Shown here piece after piece: positions 15,151 through 23,126 of a DNA stretch of 52,529 nt. How positions within the stretch are numbered: the first letter of the stretch is position 1; every line of letters begins with the position of its first letter. Origin of the DNA: DATAVK01 sp036267755. GTDB lineage: Bacteria; Actinomycetota; Actinomycetes; JAFAQI01. The notes beneath the pieces were generated by a model, which was given only the letters and a program-made list of their open reading frames with translations, had not been told where the DNA came from and did no database searches. Made by a program: the position numbers and the translations under genes. The DNA lies in the NCBI GenBank assembly GCA_036267755.1, contig DATAVK010000061.1:1-52529 (forward strand), written 5' to 3'.

Positions 15151-16185
15151 ATGACCATCACGGCTCCAGAGCGCGTCGAACGACCGGCCAGCGACTACGC
15201 AACATTGATGGCGAAGATCCACCACGCTCGACTCCTGGAGCGCTCCGGCCTCTCCTACCTGCCTCGCGGGCTCGGTCTCGGCGCCATGGTCGTGGCCGGG
15301 CTGGTCGCCTTCGTCTGGATCGGGGAATCGTGGTGGCAGCTCGCCGTGGCGGCGTACTTTGCTGTCGTCTTCGCGCAGATCGGCTTCCTGGGCCATGACG
15401 CCGGGCACCAACAGATCTTCCGCGCCAAGCGATGGAACGACCGCCTCGGACTCGTGTTGTCGAACGTCGGCATCGGACTGAGCTACGGATGGTGGGTCGA
15501 CAAGCACAACCGTCATCACCGCCACCCCAACGAGGTGGGACGGGACCCGGACGTGCAGCGCAATGTCCTCGCCTGGACCGCCGACCAGGCCGACCGGCAG
15601 CGCGGCCCGATTCGCTTCATCGCGAGGCACCAAGCACTGTTCTTCTTCCCGCTCCTGCTGCTCGAGGGCGTGAACCTTCACGTCGGCAGCGTGCGGGTGT
15701 TGATGGCCGACCCCAAGCGGCGTCGGGTGGAGATCGTGCTGCTTGCTGCCCACATCGGTGGCGGTGTGGCGTTGCTGCTGCTCGTGTTGTCGCCGCTACA
15801 GGCGCTCGCGTTCGTCGGGGTGCAACAGGGATTGTTTGGGCTCTATCTCGGATGCAGCTTTGCCCCGAACCACAAGGGGATGCCGATCTATGAGGACGGC
15901 GAGTCTCCGGACTTCTTCCGCCGCCAGGTGCTGACCTCCCGGAACATGGCCGGCGGTCGCGCCCTGGGGGCGTTGTTCGGTGGGCTGAACTACCAGATCG
16001 AGCACCACCTGTTCCCCAGCATGCCGAGCCGGAACTTGCGTCAGTGCCAGCCGATCGTCAGGGACTTCTGCGCCGAGCGCGGCGTCCCGTACTGCGAGGC
16101 GACCGTGCTCGCGTCTTACCGGCGTGTGCTGCGTTACCTCAGCGGCATCCGTCCCGGCACTCGGGCGGCCGCCACCGAGGCCTGA
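15151..16185 (+). CDS. Membrane fatty acid desaturase (acyl-lipid type)
   Basis: This is a 344-residue, four-helix membrane di-iron desaturase. The three histidine boxes are HDAGH (near 85), HNRHHRHP (near 120) and QIEHHLFP (near 285). The last box, with Gln in front (QxxHH), marks the front-end/omega-3-like group rather than the Delta9 acyl-CoA type. It inserts a double bond in membrane lipid acyl chains using O2 and ferredoxin-type electrons. Its stop codon directly abuts the stop of the opposing LPMTG gene. Confidence 0.92.
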   Translation: MTITAPERVERPASDYATLMAKIHHARLLERSGLSYLPRGLGLGAMVVAGLVAFVWIGESWWQLAVAAYFAVVFAQIGFLGHDAGHQQIFRAKRWNDRLGLVLSNVGIGLSYGWWVDKHNRHHRHPNEVGRDPDVQRNVLAWTADQADRQRGPIRFIARHQALFFFPLLLLEGVNLHVGSVRVLMADPKRRRVEIVLLAAHIGGGVALLLLVLSPLQALAFVGVQQGLFGLYLGCSFAPNHKGMPIYEDGESPDFFRRQVLTSRNMAGGRALGALFGGLNYQIEHHLFPSMPSRNLRQCQPIVRDFCAERGVPYCEATVLASYRRVLRYLSGIRPGTRAAATEA

Positions 16186-17184
16186 CTAGCGCCTCACGTG
16201 CTTCCCGCGGGGGGTACGCCGGGGCCGCGTCGGGTGCCGAGAGATCAGGAGCATGGCGCCACCCAGCACGATGGCGCCGGTTCCGGGGATCAGCAGGCCT
16301 TGGGTGTCCAGGCCCGTCATGGGCAACGGCGGAGTTGCGCTTCCCGGCGGGGTGGCCGGGGGCACCGTGCCCGTCGGCGGCGTGGGGCTCGCCGAGTGGT
16401 GCGAGGTCCGGGTCGGTCGCGGAGTCGGCGACTTCTTCGGCGTCTTGGTCGGTGACGGCGATGGTGTCGACCGAGCGCCGTTGATGTCCGTGATGATGTG
16501 CGCCGTACACCGCACCGTCGACCCGCCGCCGTTTGCGGACCCGTTGCACTGGTTGACCTTGACCCGGATTGCGGTCGTGACGGTCGACGTCGTGACCGTG
16601 CATCTCACCCGCCGTTGACCACCACCACCGTTGCCCGACCCGTTGCACTGCGTGATGTTGGCGCCGCTGGTTGCCGCGACCGGGCTGCAGTTCGTTGTCG
16701 GCTGGCTGCCACCGCCCTTGCCTGACCCGTTGCACTCATTGACGGTGGCGGGCGTGGTGGTCGCCGTCCCCGTCACCCTGTTCACGACGAGGACCGTGCA
16801 GGCGATCGTGCCGCCTCCCCCGCTGGCCGAGCCGTTGCACTGGGTCACCGAGGTGGTCAGCGCGGTCGAGGGTGTCGTCGTGGTGGTACAGGTCAGAGCG
16901 GCATGAGCCGCACCGTGACAGGCCTTGACCGTGACGACCGAGCTCGTGACGTGCGTCGTCTGATTGAGCTTGTTCGTCACCGTGACGGTGCAGGCCACGG
17001 CCCGGCCGCCGCCGTTGAACACCCCATTGCACTGGTTGACGGCGGGCGCCGCGCTGGCCGGCGCACCGGTCCACACCGCCGCGATGGCGAGAGCTAGACC
17101 GAGACCAAGCAGCACGGCCACGGCCAGCGATCGCCGGAGGTACCCGGAACGGTTCGGTGCACCGCACGCGGTCACAACGCTCAT
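16186..17184 (-). CDS. Sortase-anchored wall protein with five QCNG/GGG repeats
   Basis: This is a 332-residue secreted protein. ATG 17182-17184 follows GGGTGGGTGG. A signal peptide (RRSLAVAVLLGLGLALAIA, ending ASA-AP) leads into five imperfect repeats of about 35-45 residues, each with a (V/I)(N/T)(Q/E)CNGS--GGG core and a later conserved Cys (xxCTV). Each unit therefore has a Cys pair able to form a disulfide. A Pro/Ser/Thr/Lys spacer follows, then LPMTG, a hydrophobic helix and an Arg/Lys tail. These are the features of a class-A or class-E sortase substrate. The role is unknown; adhesion or an envelope structure is a guess. Confidence 0.82.
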   Translation of the reverse strand: MSVVTACGAPNRSGYLRRSLAVAVLLGLGLALAIAAVWTGAPASAAPAVNQCNGVFNGGGRAVACTVTVTNKLNQTTHVTSSVVTVKACHGAAHAALTCTTTTTPSTALTTSVTQCNGSASGGGGTIACTVLVVNRVTGTATTTPATVNECNGSGKGGGSQPTTNCSPVAATSGANITQCNGSGNGGGGQRRVRCTVTTSTVTTAIRVKVNQCNGSANGGGSTVRCTAHIITDINGARSTPSPSPTKTPKKSPTPRPTRTSHHSASPTPPTGTVPPATPPGSATPPLPMTGLDTQGLLIPGTGAIVLGGAMLLISRHPTRPRRTPRGKHVRR

Positions 17185-17450
17185 CCGTCGCCACCCACCC
17201 TGAGACGCAAAAACTCCGGAGCGGCGAGGAAGGCGAGGTTCTGGACACACCCAGCGCGCTAAGAAAGGGCAGTGTGGCACATCAACGGGAAGAAATGTGT
17301 CAGCGCGAGGCAAATCCGAAACGACGCACTGGAAGTGCCTAACTACGCAGGATCTGAGCGTCCTCCCATCATGCGACACTGAGATTGGTGCGTCCGGACC
17401 ATCCGGCGTCGTGCTCCCGCACCACCACCCATCGATCCGAGGCAGCCACC
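17185..17450. other. Divergent intergenic region upstream of LPMTG gene and ftsH
   Basis: This 266-bp gap contains the conserved element at 17221-17280 for the minus-strand gene. On the plus strand, TGCGACACTGAG (17373-17384) also appears, in the opposite orientation, in the element before the RGCVC-like gene. No terminator or structured RNA of known class was recognised. Confidence 0.5.
17221..17280 (-). promoter_or_regulatory. Upstream element shared with the RGCVC gene (copy 2)
   Basis: gcggcgagg, ctggaca, ccag, cgcgct and agtgtggcac line up with 13324-13382, with identical spacing over the first 34 bases and a 1-2 base shift after that. It begins 37 bp upstream of the LPMTG start codon. 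Conservation in front of two unrelated genes, at the same distance and orientation, argues for a common regulator or leader. Confidence 0.6.
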
Positions 17451-19385
17451 GTGAGCACTTGGCATCAGACGAAGTCAGCGCGTCCAGGCGTCGAGAAGGA
17501 CCGCGTGCCACCGCAGGCGCCTCCCCCGCCGCCTCGCTGGCGGATGTGGTTGCTGCCGATCGGCGTGGTCATCACCGTCCTGCTACTGATCCGTGCCGGC
17601 GACTCCGCATCCACCCCGAAGACGTTCACGTACACCGGCTTCGTCAACCAGGTGACCGCCAACAGCGTGTCGACGGCGACGATCGACCCGGACGGGGAGG
17701 TCACCGGCAAACTGCACAACGGCCAGAACTACACGACGCAGATCCCGACGGCACTGAACGACGACGCCCTCACGCCGCTGTTGATGGACCACAAGGTCAC
17801 GGTCACCGGCAAGAAGACGGGCGGCGTCTCGCTCGGCAGCATCCTCGTCGCGCTGCTGCCGTTCCTGTTCCTCATCGGCGTCTTCGTCTATATCGGAAGG
17901 CAGAGCCGCAAACAGCTCGGTGCGCTCGGCGGTCTCGGGGGCGTCATGGGTGTCGGCCGTTCCAAAGCCAAGGTGTACGACGAGGAGAAGCCCACCACGC
18001 GGTTCACCGACATCGCGGGCTACGAGGGGTCGAAGCGCGAGGTCATGGAGGTCGTCGACTTCCTCAAGCAGCCCGAGCGCTACGAAAGGGCAGGCGCCGT
18101 CGGACCCAAGGGCGTGCTGATGGTCGGGCCGCCAGGCACCGGCAAGACGCTGCTGGCCCGAGCCGTGGCGGGCGAGGCCGGCGTACCGTTCTTCGCGCTG
18201 ACCGGCTCGAGCTTCGTCGAGATGTTCGTCGGGGTCGGCGCGGCTCGGGTGCGCGACCTGTTTGCCGACGCGCGCAAGCGCTCACCATCCATCATCTTCA
18301 TTGACGAGATCGACGCCATCGGCGGCAAGCGCGGTCCCGGCGGCTTCGGCTCGAACGACGAGCGCGAGCAGACGCTCAACCAGCTGCTGTCCGAGATGGA
18401 CGGCTTCGAGGCGGGCTCCAACGTCGTCGTGATGGCGGCGACGAACCGCGCCGAGATCCTCGACCCGGCGCTGCTGCGGCCCGGTCGCTTCGACCGGCAG
18501 GTCGAGATCCCGCTGCCCAATCAGTCAGAGCGCACCGCCATCCTCGCGATCCATGGCAAGGGCAAGCAGCTTGCACCGGACGTCGACCTCGACGCGATCT
18601 CGCGCGGTACGCCGGGATTCTCTGGCGCCGATCTCGCGAACCTCGTCAACGAAGCAGCGATCAACGCGGTGCGCGCGGGTCGTGAGGTCATCAACGCCGA
18701 GGACTTCGACAACGCCCGGGACCGGCTGCTGATCGGTCGCCGCGACGCCTCCAACGCGCTGCTGCCGGACGAGAAGTACTCGGTTGCGGTTCACGAGTCC
18801 GGGCATGCGCTCGTCGCCGTACTGTCCGACAACACCGACCCGGTGGCAAAGGTGACGATCCTGCCGCGCGGCGCGGCCCTGGGCGTCACAGAGCAGCTAC
18901 CCGAGTCCGAGCGCCATCTCTATCAGGAGAACTACCTCACCGACTCCCTCGCCGTCCGGCTCGGCGGCCGCTCGGCGGAGATCCTGGTCCTCGGCCAGCC
19001 CTCAACCGGCGCGTCGAACGACCTCGAGTCGGCGACCGACCTCGCGACCCGGATGGTGCGGGAGTGGGGATTCTCCTCCGAGGTCGGACCCATCAGTTAT
19101 GGAGCCGGCGGCCCGTCGCGCGACAACCCGTTCCAGGGCCGGCCGTATGCCGAGGAGACGCAACGCGCCATCGACCGCGAGGTCGCCCGACTACTTCGTG
19201 AGGCGGAGACCCGGGCGACGACGCTGCTGTCGGACAACCGGGAGACGCTCGACCGCGTGGTCGATCTACTGCTTGAGCGGGAGACCATCGACGGCAGCGA
19301 GCTCATGGCGATCGCCGGAAAGCCGACGACGCGGGCGGCTATGACGGGTCTGCCGTCACCAGCCGGTCGGCCAGCCGCTCACTGA
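17451..19385 (+). CDS. ftsH: FtsH-type ATP-dependent zinc metalloprotease
   Basis: From GTG 17451 (GAGG 8 bp upstream) this is 644 residues. It has a Pro-rich N terminus, a first membrane helix (WLLPIGVVITVLLLI), a ~90-residue external domain, a second helix (ILVALLPFLFLIGVFVYIG), and an AAA+ module with Walker A GPPGTGKT (near 226), Walker B FIDEID and the second region of homology ending RPGRFDRQ. The protease domain has HESGH (residues 448-452) as zinc motif and NDLESATDLA for the third ligand. FtsH hexamers degrade membrane and short-lived proteins. The C terminus overlaps the opposing desaturase by 47 bp. It could be a second, non-essential FtsH copy. Confidence 0.95.
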   Translation: MSTWHQTKSARPGVEKDRVPPQAPPPPPRWRMWLLPIGVVITVLLLIRAGDSASTPKTFTYTGFVNQVTANSVSTATIDPDGEVTGKLHNGQNYTTQIPTALNDDALTPLLMDHKVTVTGKKTGGVSLGSILVALLPFLFLIGVFVYIGRQSRKQLGALGGLGGVMGVGRSKAKVYDEEKPTTRFTDIAGYEGSKREVMEVVDFLKQPERYERAGAVGPKGVLMVGPPGTGKTLLARAVAGEAGVPFFALTGSSFVEMFVGVGAARVRDLFADARKRSPSIIFIDEIDAIGGKRGPGGFGSNDEREQTLNQLLSEMDGFEAGSNVVVMAATNRAEILDPALLRPGRFDRQVEIPLPNQSERTAILAIHGKGKQLAPDVDLDAISRGTPGFSGADLANLVNEAAINAVRAGREVINAEDFDNARDRLLIGRRDASNALLPDEKYSVAVHESGHALVAVLSDNTDPVAKVTILPRGAALGVTEQLPESERHLYQENYLTDSLAVRLGGRSAEILVLGQPSTGASNDLESATDLATRMVREWGFSSEVGPISYGAGGPSRDNPFQGRPYAEETQRAIDREVARLLREAETRATTLLSDNRETLDRVVDLLLERETIDGSELMAIAGKPTTRAAMTGLPSPAGRPAAH

Positions 19386-20295
19386 CCGGCCACCGCACGT
19401 CGCGCGCCCAGCCGAGCTTTTCGAACCACGAGATGAGCCGGGCTGAGGAGTCCAGCTGCCCGCGCTGCACACCGTGACGGGCGCAGGTGGGGTCGGCGTG
19501 GTGCAGGTTGTGCCAGCTCTCGCCGCCGGAGAGCACGGCGAGTGGCCAGAAGTTCGTCGACTTGTCCTTGGTGCGGAAGGGACGCCGTCCGGCGACGTGG
19601 CACACCGAGTTGATGGCGAAGGTCACGTGGTGCAACAGGAAGATCCGCACCAACGACGCCCATAGCAGCGCGCTGCCAGCAGCCACCCATGATCCGGCGG
19701 TCGCTGCGAAGGCGATCACCGGAGGTAACGCCACCGACAGCACCACCCACAGCGGGAACAGCGCGTGGATCCGGACCAGGTCCCGGTCGGCCAGCAAGTC
19801 GGGCGCATACGCCGACTTCACCGCTTGCTCGCGCTTGAACAGCCAGCCGGTGTGCGCCCACCACAGGCCCTTGGTGAGATTGCGAGCGCCGTGGCCGAAC
19901 CGCCACGGTGAGTGTGGGTCGTCCGGACCGTCGGAGTGCTGATGGTGCTTGCGGTGATCGGCGACCCAACGGATCACACCGCCCTGGATGCCGAGTGACC
20001 CCGCGACCGCGAGGGCGATCTTCAACGGTCGGGCGGCCTTGAAGGATCGATGCGTGAACAACCGGTGATAACCGACGGTGATGCCGTGCACCGGGACGTA
20101 GTAGAAGCCGAGGGCCAGGCCGACGGTCAGCCAGCTCATGCCGTGACCGATGGCCGTCAGCGTGATCCCCGCGATCACCGCGAGGAACGGCACGATGACA
20201 AAGGCATAGAACGCAACGTGTTCCCACGTTGAGCGGTACTCGACCTGATCGCGGAGCGGCGGCGCGGCACCGGTCACCGTTGTCGTGCTTGCCAT
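19339..20295 (-). CDS. Acyl-CoA (Delta9-type) desaturase
   Basis: This 318-residue membrane protein begins at ATG 20293-20295. The histidine boxes HRLFTHRS, DHRKHHQHSD and ESWHNLHHADP are those of the stearoyl-CoA desaturase family. Four hydrophobic segments match the family topology, and the length is close to bacterial members. It introduces a Delta9 double bond using O2, a di-iron centre and an external electron donor. It is distinct from the QIEHH-type desaturase 3 kb away, so the cluster holds two positional types. Confidence 0.92.
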   Translation of the reverse strand: MASTTTVTGAAPPLRDQVEYRSTWEHVAFYAFVIVPFLAVIAGITLTAIGHGMSWLTVGLALGFYYVPVHGITVGYHRLFTHRSFKAARPLKIALAVAGSLGIQGGVIRWVADHRKHHQHSDGPDDPHSPWRFGHGARNLTKGLWWAHTGWLFKREQAVKSAYAPDLLADRDLVRIHALFPLWVVLSVALPPVIAFAATAGSWVAAGSALLWASLVRIFLLHHVTFAINSVCHVAGRRPFRTKDKSTNFWPLAVLSGGESWHNLHHADPTCARHGVQRGQLDSSARLISWFEKLGWARDVRWPVSERLADRLVTADPS

Positions 20296-20534
20296 GATGT
20301 CCGGTTCCCTTCGCCCACTCCGCCCGGAGCCTAGTGCTCCCGGCTGGCAGGGTCGCCGGCCGCTTGGTCGACCTCTCCCGAGACGCACCGAACTGCCCGG
20401 TCTGGGTGGTGATTGTCACCTATCTCGGGATGAGTGCGCGTCTTGCCTGATTTCTGTGACTACTGGTAAGGCGGTTTTTTACCTAGTTTGACTCTTGCCA
20501 GTGGCAAATCGTCACGGGCGAGAGGAGATTCATC
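20296..20534. other. Divergent intergenic region, desaturase versus secreted peptide
   Basis: This 239-bp gap becomes noticeably A/T-richer after 20450. It contains an imperfect repeat ACTGGTAA...TTACCtAGT (20462-20487) and the perfect palindrome at 20495-20507. No clear sigma-70 pair is visible. TTGACT at 20488 has no matching -10. Confidence 0.4.
20495..20507. promoter_or_regulatory. Perfect palindrome TTGCCA-g-TGGCAA before the secreted peptide gene
   Basis: This 6-1-6 repeat lies 28 bp before the peptide ATG and just upstream of its GAGAGGAG ribosome site. A related pair of half-sites (CGCCA-N10-TGGCG) lies upstream of the convergent HTH-TPR gene at 22241-22260, so both may be bound by that regulator. 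This is inference from sequence likeness. Confidence 0.5.
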
Positions 20535-20741
20535 ATGTTGGTTCGGATCGCACGCGTCGTAGTGCTCACCACAGCCCTGACTTTGGGAGCCACGACTCTG
20601 GCAACCACCTCGACGCTCGCGGATGGCAGCACGAGCACCACCGGCACGACAACGGGGACGACAACCGGTACGACGGGAAACACCGGCACGACCGGGACGA
20701 CCCTGGTTGTTCAGCCGGCCGATCACAGCTGGTGCTGCTGA
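20535..20741 (+). CDS. Small secreted Thr/Gly-rich peptide
   Basis: This 68-residue protein has a strong ribosome site (GAGAGGAG) before ATG 20535. It has a short positive start and a hydrophobic signal (VVVLTTALTLGATTLA), probably cleaved near TLA-DG. A low-complexity Thr/Gly/Ser region (TTGTTTGTTTG-like) follows, ending in a different-looking tail, LVVQPADHSWCC. A terminator hairpin follows at once. The adjacent HTH-TPR regulator gene converges on it. I do not recognise a family. A pre-signal peptide whose tail is the active part is one reading; a small wall or secreted structural peptide is another. Confidence 0.7.
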   Translation: MLVRIARVVVLTTALTLGATTLATTSTLADGSTSTTGTTTGTTTGTTGNTGTTGTTLVVQPADHSWCC

Positions 20742-20754
20742 CCAACGCCGTTCC

Positions 20755-20791
20755 GGGGTGTGGTCACGACAGCACGCCGTGACCACGCCCC
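20755..20791 (+). terminator. Hairpin terminator after the secreted peptide gene
   Basis: GGGGTGTGGTCACG (20755-20768) pairs with CGTGACCACGCCCC (20778-20791) around a 9-base loop: 13 Watson-Crick pairs and one G-U. It starts 13 bases after the stop codon. There is no long U-run, as is common in high-G+C actinobacteria. It can also serve the convergent regulator gene ending at 20844. Confidence 0.75.
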
Positions 20792-20843
20792 GTAACCAAA
20801 CCCCACGGGGGCGCGCTGCAAAACGCTCTGAAAGTGGCAGGCG

Positions 20844-22205
20844 TTAGGCAGGTGCGAATGCCGACGCGATGTTCTGCGGCATCGTCAACCCGGTCGCTGC
20901 CGCGGCGCTGCGATAGGCGTTACTTGCCCCGGCGAAGTCGCCGACGGCCTCGAACAGGCCACCGAGCTCCAGCCAGGTCTCGGCGGCCATCCGGTCGGCC
21001 CCGATACCGGTGAGCAGCCCCACCGCGAGGCGGAAGTGACGCTTTGCAGCGGCCCGGTCGCCCGACGCGGCTTCCGCCTGCCCGATGACACAGTGCGCGG
21101 TTGCTTGCGTGGTGACCGCGACGTCCACGCTGAGTTCCAGCACCGTCTCCGCCAGCGCCCGAGCGTCCTCAAGCTGCCCCTCCAGGGCATAGGCACGCGC
21201 GAGGGCGACGTCGCATCGAGCGACATCGGTGACGCTGGCGCTGGATGCAACGAGCTCCTTGCGGGCACGTCGCAGCGTCCGGATCGCCTCGCGGGTGTCG
21301 GGCGGCGTCAGCCGGGACAGCATGACCCCGAGCTCGACGCGCAACCGGGCGAGGTTCCTGCCGTCCTGCTGCTCGGACAACAGGCCAAGCGCCCGGGTCG
21401 CGAGCAGGATCGCGTTCTCGACGCTGCCCCGCTCGGATTCCATGATGCTCGCGTTCCAGTACGCCGAGGCCCGGGCGGTGCCGGATCCCAGCGCGTCCGC
21501 AGCGGTGACGGCTTCCCGGCACAGGTGAATCGCGTACGCCGTGTCACCGCGTTCGTAGTAGGCAGCGGCCAACGTGACGGACAGCTGGATCGCCTCGTCC
21601 GACCCGGCGAGACCAGCAGCTGTCAACGACTGCAGGCCGCGCTGCGCGGTCTCGCTGGCCTTGACCAGTTGACCGTCCTCACGCAGGCAACGACTCAGCG
21701 CAATGATGCTCGCCGGCGTCCGCGGGTGCGGCGGGTCGATGAACGCCACCTCGTTGAACTCTTTGATGGCCTCGACGTATGCGCCCAGGGCCTCGTGGAG
21801 CCGGCCCCGCAGGTAGCTGGCCTCCTGGACCCAGCGTTCCGGCAGCCGCGAGTCGGCCAGCTTGTCGCTGATGGTCTCGAGGTACCGACTGGCGTCTGGC
21901 GCCTCGCCGGTCTCCAGGGCCAGTTCGACGTATTGGAGTCCGAGCCTTACCTCGTCGACGAGCTGAGACGGCACTCCCGTGATGAGGTACTCCGGCGTCG
22001 ACGAGAGCCGCTCGGCGAACACCTCGACCAGGCGGCTATCCGGTCGGCGCTGACCGGCCTCGATCCGGGAGATGTAACCGATCGTGACGTCGTCGCCAGC
22101 AACCGCTCCCTGGGTAAGGCCGAGGGACACCCGAAGCTCCCGCATCCGCTTGCCGAACTGCTCGAGATCGACGTGATGCAGCGCATCGCTGAGTTCGGTG
22201 TCCAT
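20844..22205 (-). CDS. XRE-type HTH regulator with TPR repeats
   Basis: This 453-residue protein begins at ATG 22203-22205. Residues about 15-75 form an XRE helix-turn-helix (FGKRMRELRVSLGLTQGAVA, then TIGYISRIEAGQRRPD). From ~100 to the end it is helical with repeating TPR-like units, for example YVEAIKEFNEVAF, AYYERGDTAYAIHLCREAV, GRNLARLRVELGVML and AETWLELGGLFEAVGDFAGA. This HTH plus TPR build is that of the peptide-binding RRNPP group, though it also occurs in other actinobacterial regulators. Its gene converges on the secreted peptide gene, with 102 bp and a hairpin between. Confidence 0.88.
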   Translation of the reverse strand: MDTELSDALHHVDLEQFGKRMRELRVSLGLTQGAVAGDDVTIGYISRIEAGQRRPDSRLVEVFAERLSSTPEYLITGVPSQLVDEVRLGLQYVELALETGEAPDASRYLETISDKLADSRLPERWVQEASYLRGRLHEALGAYVEAIKEFNEVAFIDPPHPRTPASIIALSRCLREDGQLVKASETAQRGLQSLTAAGLAGSDEAIQLSVTLAAAYYERGDTAYAIHLCREAVTAADALGSGTARASAYWNASIMESERGSVENAILLATRALGLLSEQQDGRNLARLRVELGVMLSRLTPPDTREAIRTLRRARKELVASSASVTDVARCDVALARAYALEGQLEDARALAETVLELSVDVAVTTQATAHCVIGQAEAASGDRAAAKRHFRLAVGLLTGIGADRMAAETWLELGGLFEAVGDFAGASNAYRSAAAATGLTMPQNIASAFAPA

Positions 22206-22240
22206 GGTGCCGATTCTGCCTATCGATCTTCGGGCTGTCT

Positions 22241-22260
22241 CGCCATTCACTCCACTGGCG
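22241..22260. promoter_or_regulatory. Inverted repeat CGCCA-N10-TGGCG upstream of the HTH-TPR gene
   Basis: The two 5-bp arms are exact, 36-55 bp before the regulator start codon. They resemble the half-sites TTGCCA/TGGCAA in front of the secreted peptide gene, so it may be the autoregulatory operator. The 10-bp spacing between arms makes this tentative. Confidence 0.3.
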
Positions 22261-22335
22261 GATATCGATACCGGATCTCTCGGGGCGAACCGGACACCAG
22301 ACGTGTCTCGGTTTGCCGATTTCGGCGATGTTGAG

Positions 22336-23124
22336 TCAACAATCCTCCGGGTTGTAGGCAGCCAGAGCGACCGTCTGGGCGTGAGCGGAGGCCATTCCAG
22401 CGTTCCGTAGTCGGTAGTCCACCGTCGGTCGGCCGGCCATCACGTCCTCGAGATAGCGCAGGTCGGCGATCAGCCGCGCCTCACCGTCGAACGTCGGCGC
22501 CCCATGACCGGGGATCACGACGGCCGCGCGATGCACATACGGGGCGAGGGCGTCGAGACCGCGGGCGTAGGCCTCGAGCGCGTCCGGCGCCTCGGACGGC
22601 AGCGGAAGCTCGACGTCGGAGAGCATGTCGCCGGCCAGCAGCAGGCTGAGCTCCGGCACCCATGCCGCGGTGTGGCCGGGGCAGTGCGCGTCGTGCTCGA
22701 TGAGCTGCACCTCCGGGCCGTCCCACGGCAGCACGCTGCCGGTCACCGCCACCAGCCGGCCGTACAGCGCCGCCAGCTGGGCCGGCCAGCCGGGCCCGAG
22801 CTCGGCCAGCCCCTGCTCCCGCTCGAGGTCAGCCACCCTTACGGTCTCGGCGGAGGCCCACCGCGGGACCTCGCCGAAGGACGGATGCCACAGGATGTGG
22901 TCGAAGTGGCTGTGGGTGGCGAGACCGGCGCTCGGCCGGCCGCCGAGTGCCCGGATCTCGCGACCGAGCGATGCCAGCTCGTCGGCCTCCCACGCTGGGT
23001 CGACGAGCAACATCTGGTCCCGAGACCCGATCAGAACCGTGCTGTTCGTCCGGTCGCGGCGACTGGTGCTGACCCACACGCCGTCGGCAACCTGCCGCAG
23101 CCGGTACCGAGGATCACGTGACAG
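22336..23124 (-). CDS. MBL-fold metallo-hydrolase
   Basis: This ~262-residue protein has the metallo-beta-lactamase fold: VADGVWVSTSRRDRTNSTVLIG, MLLVDPAW, the zinc motif THSHFDH, CPGHTAAWVPEL, LLAGDML and VVIPGHGAP. Members hydrolyse esters, thioesters or phosphoesters; the substrate is unknown. The start is odd: no ATG, GTG or TTG precedes the first strand, so translation probably begins at CTG 23122-23124, directly after the permease stop (23127), or else at GTG 23077-23079, which would cut into the fold. Coupling to the upstream permease is likely. Confidence 0.83.
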   Translation of the reverse strand: MSRDPRYRLRQVADGVWVSTSRRDRTNSTVLIGSRDQMLLVDPAWEADELASLGREIRALGGRPSAGLATHSHFDHILWHPSFGEVPRWASAETVRVADLEREQGLAELGPGWPAQLAALYGRLVAVTGSVLPWDGPEVQLIEHDAHCPGHTAAWVPELSLLLAGDMLSDVELPLPSEAPDALEAYARGLDALAPYVHRAAVVIPGHGAPTFDGEARLIADLRYLEDVMAGRPTVDYRLRNAGMASAHAQTVALAAYNPEDC

Positions 23125-23126
23125 GA

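Noticed and set aside
21036..22334. 432-residue plus-strand frame
   Set aside because: It is opposite the HTH-TPR gene, with no motif or ribosome site. The TPR frame explains the DNA.
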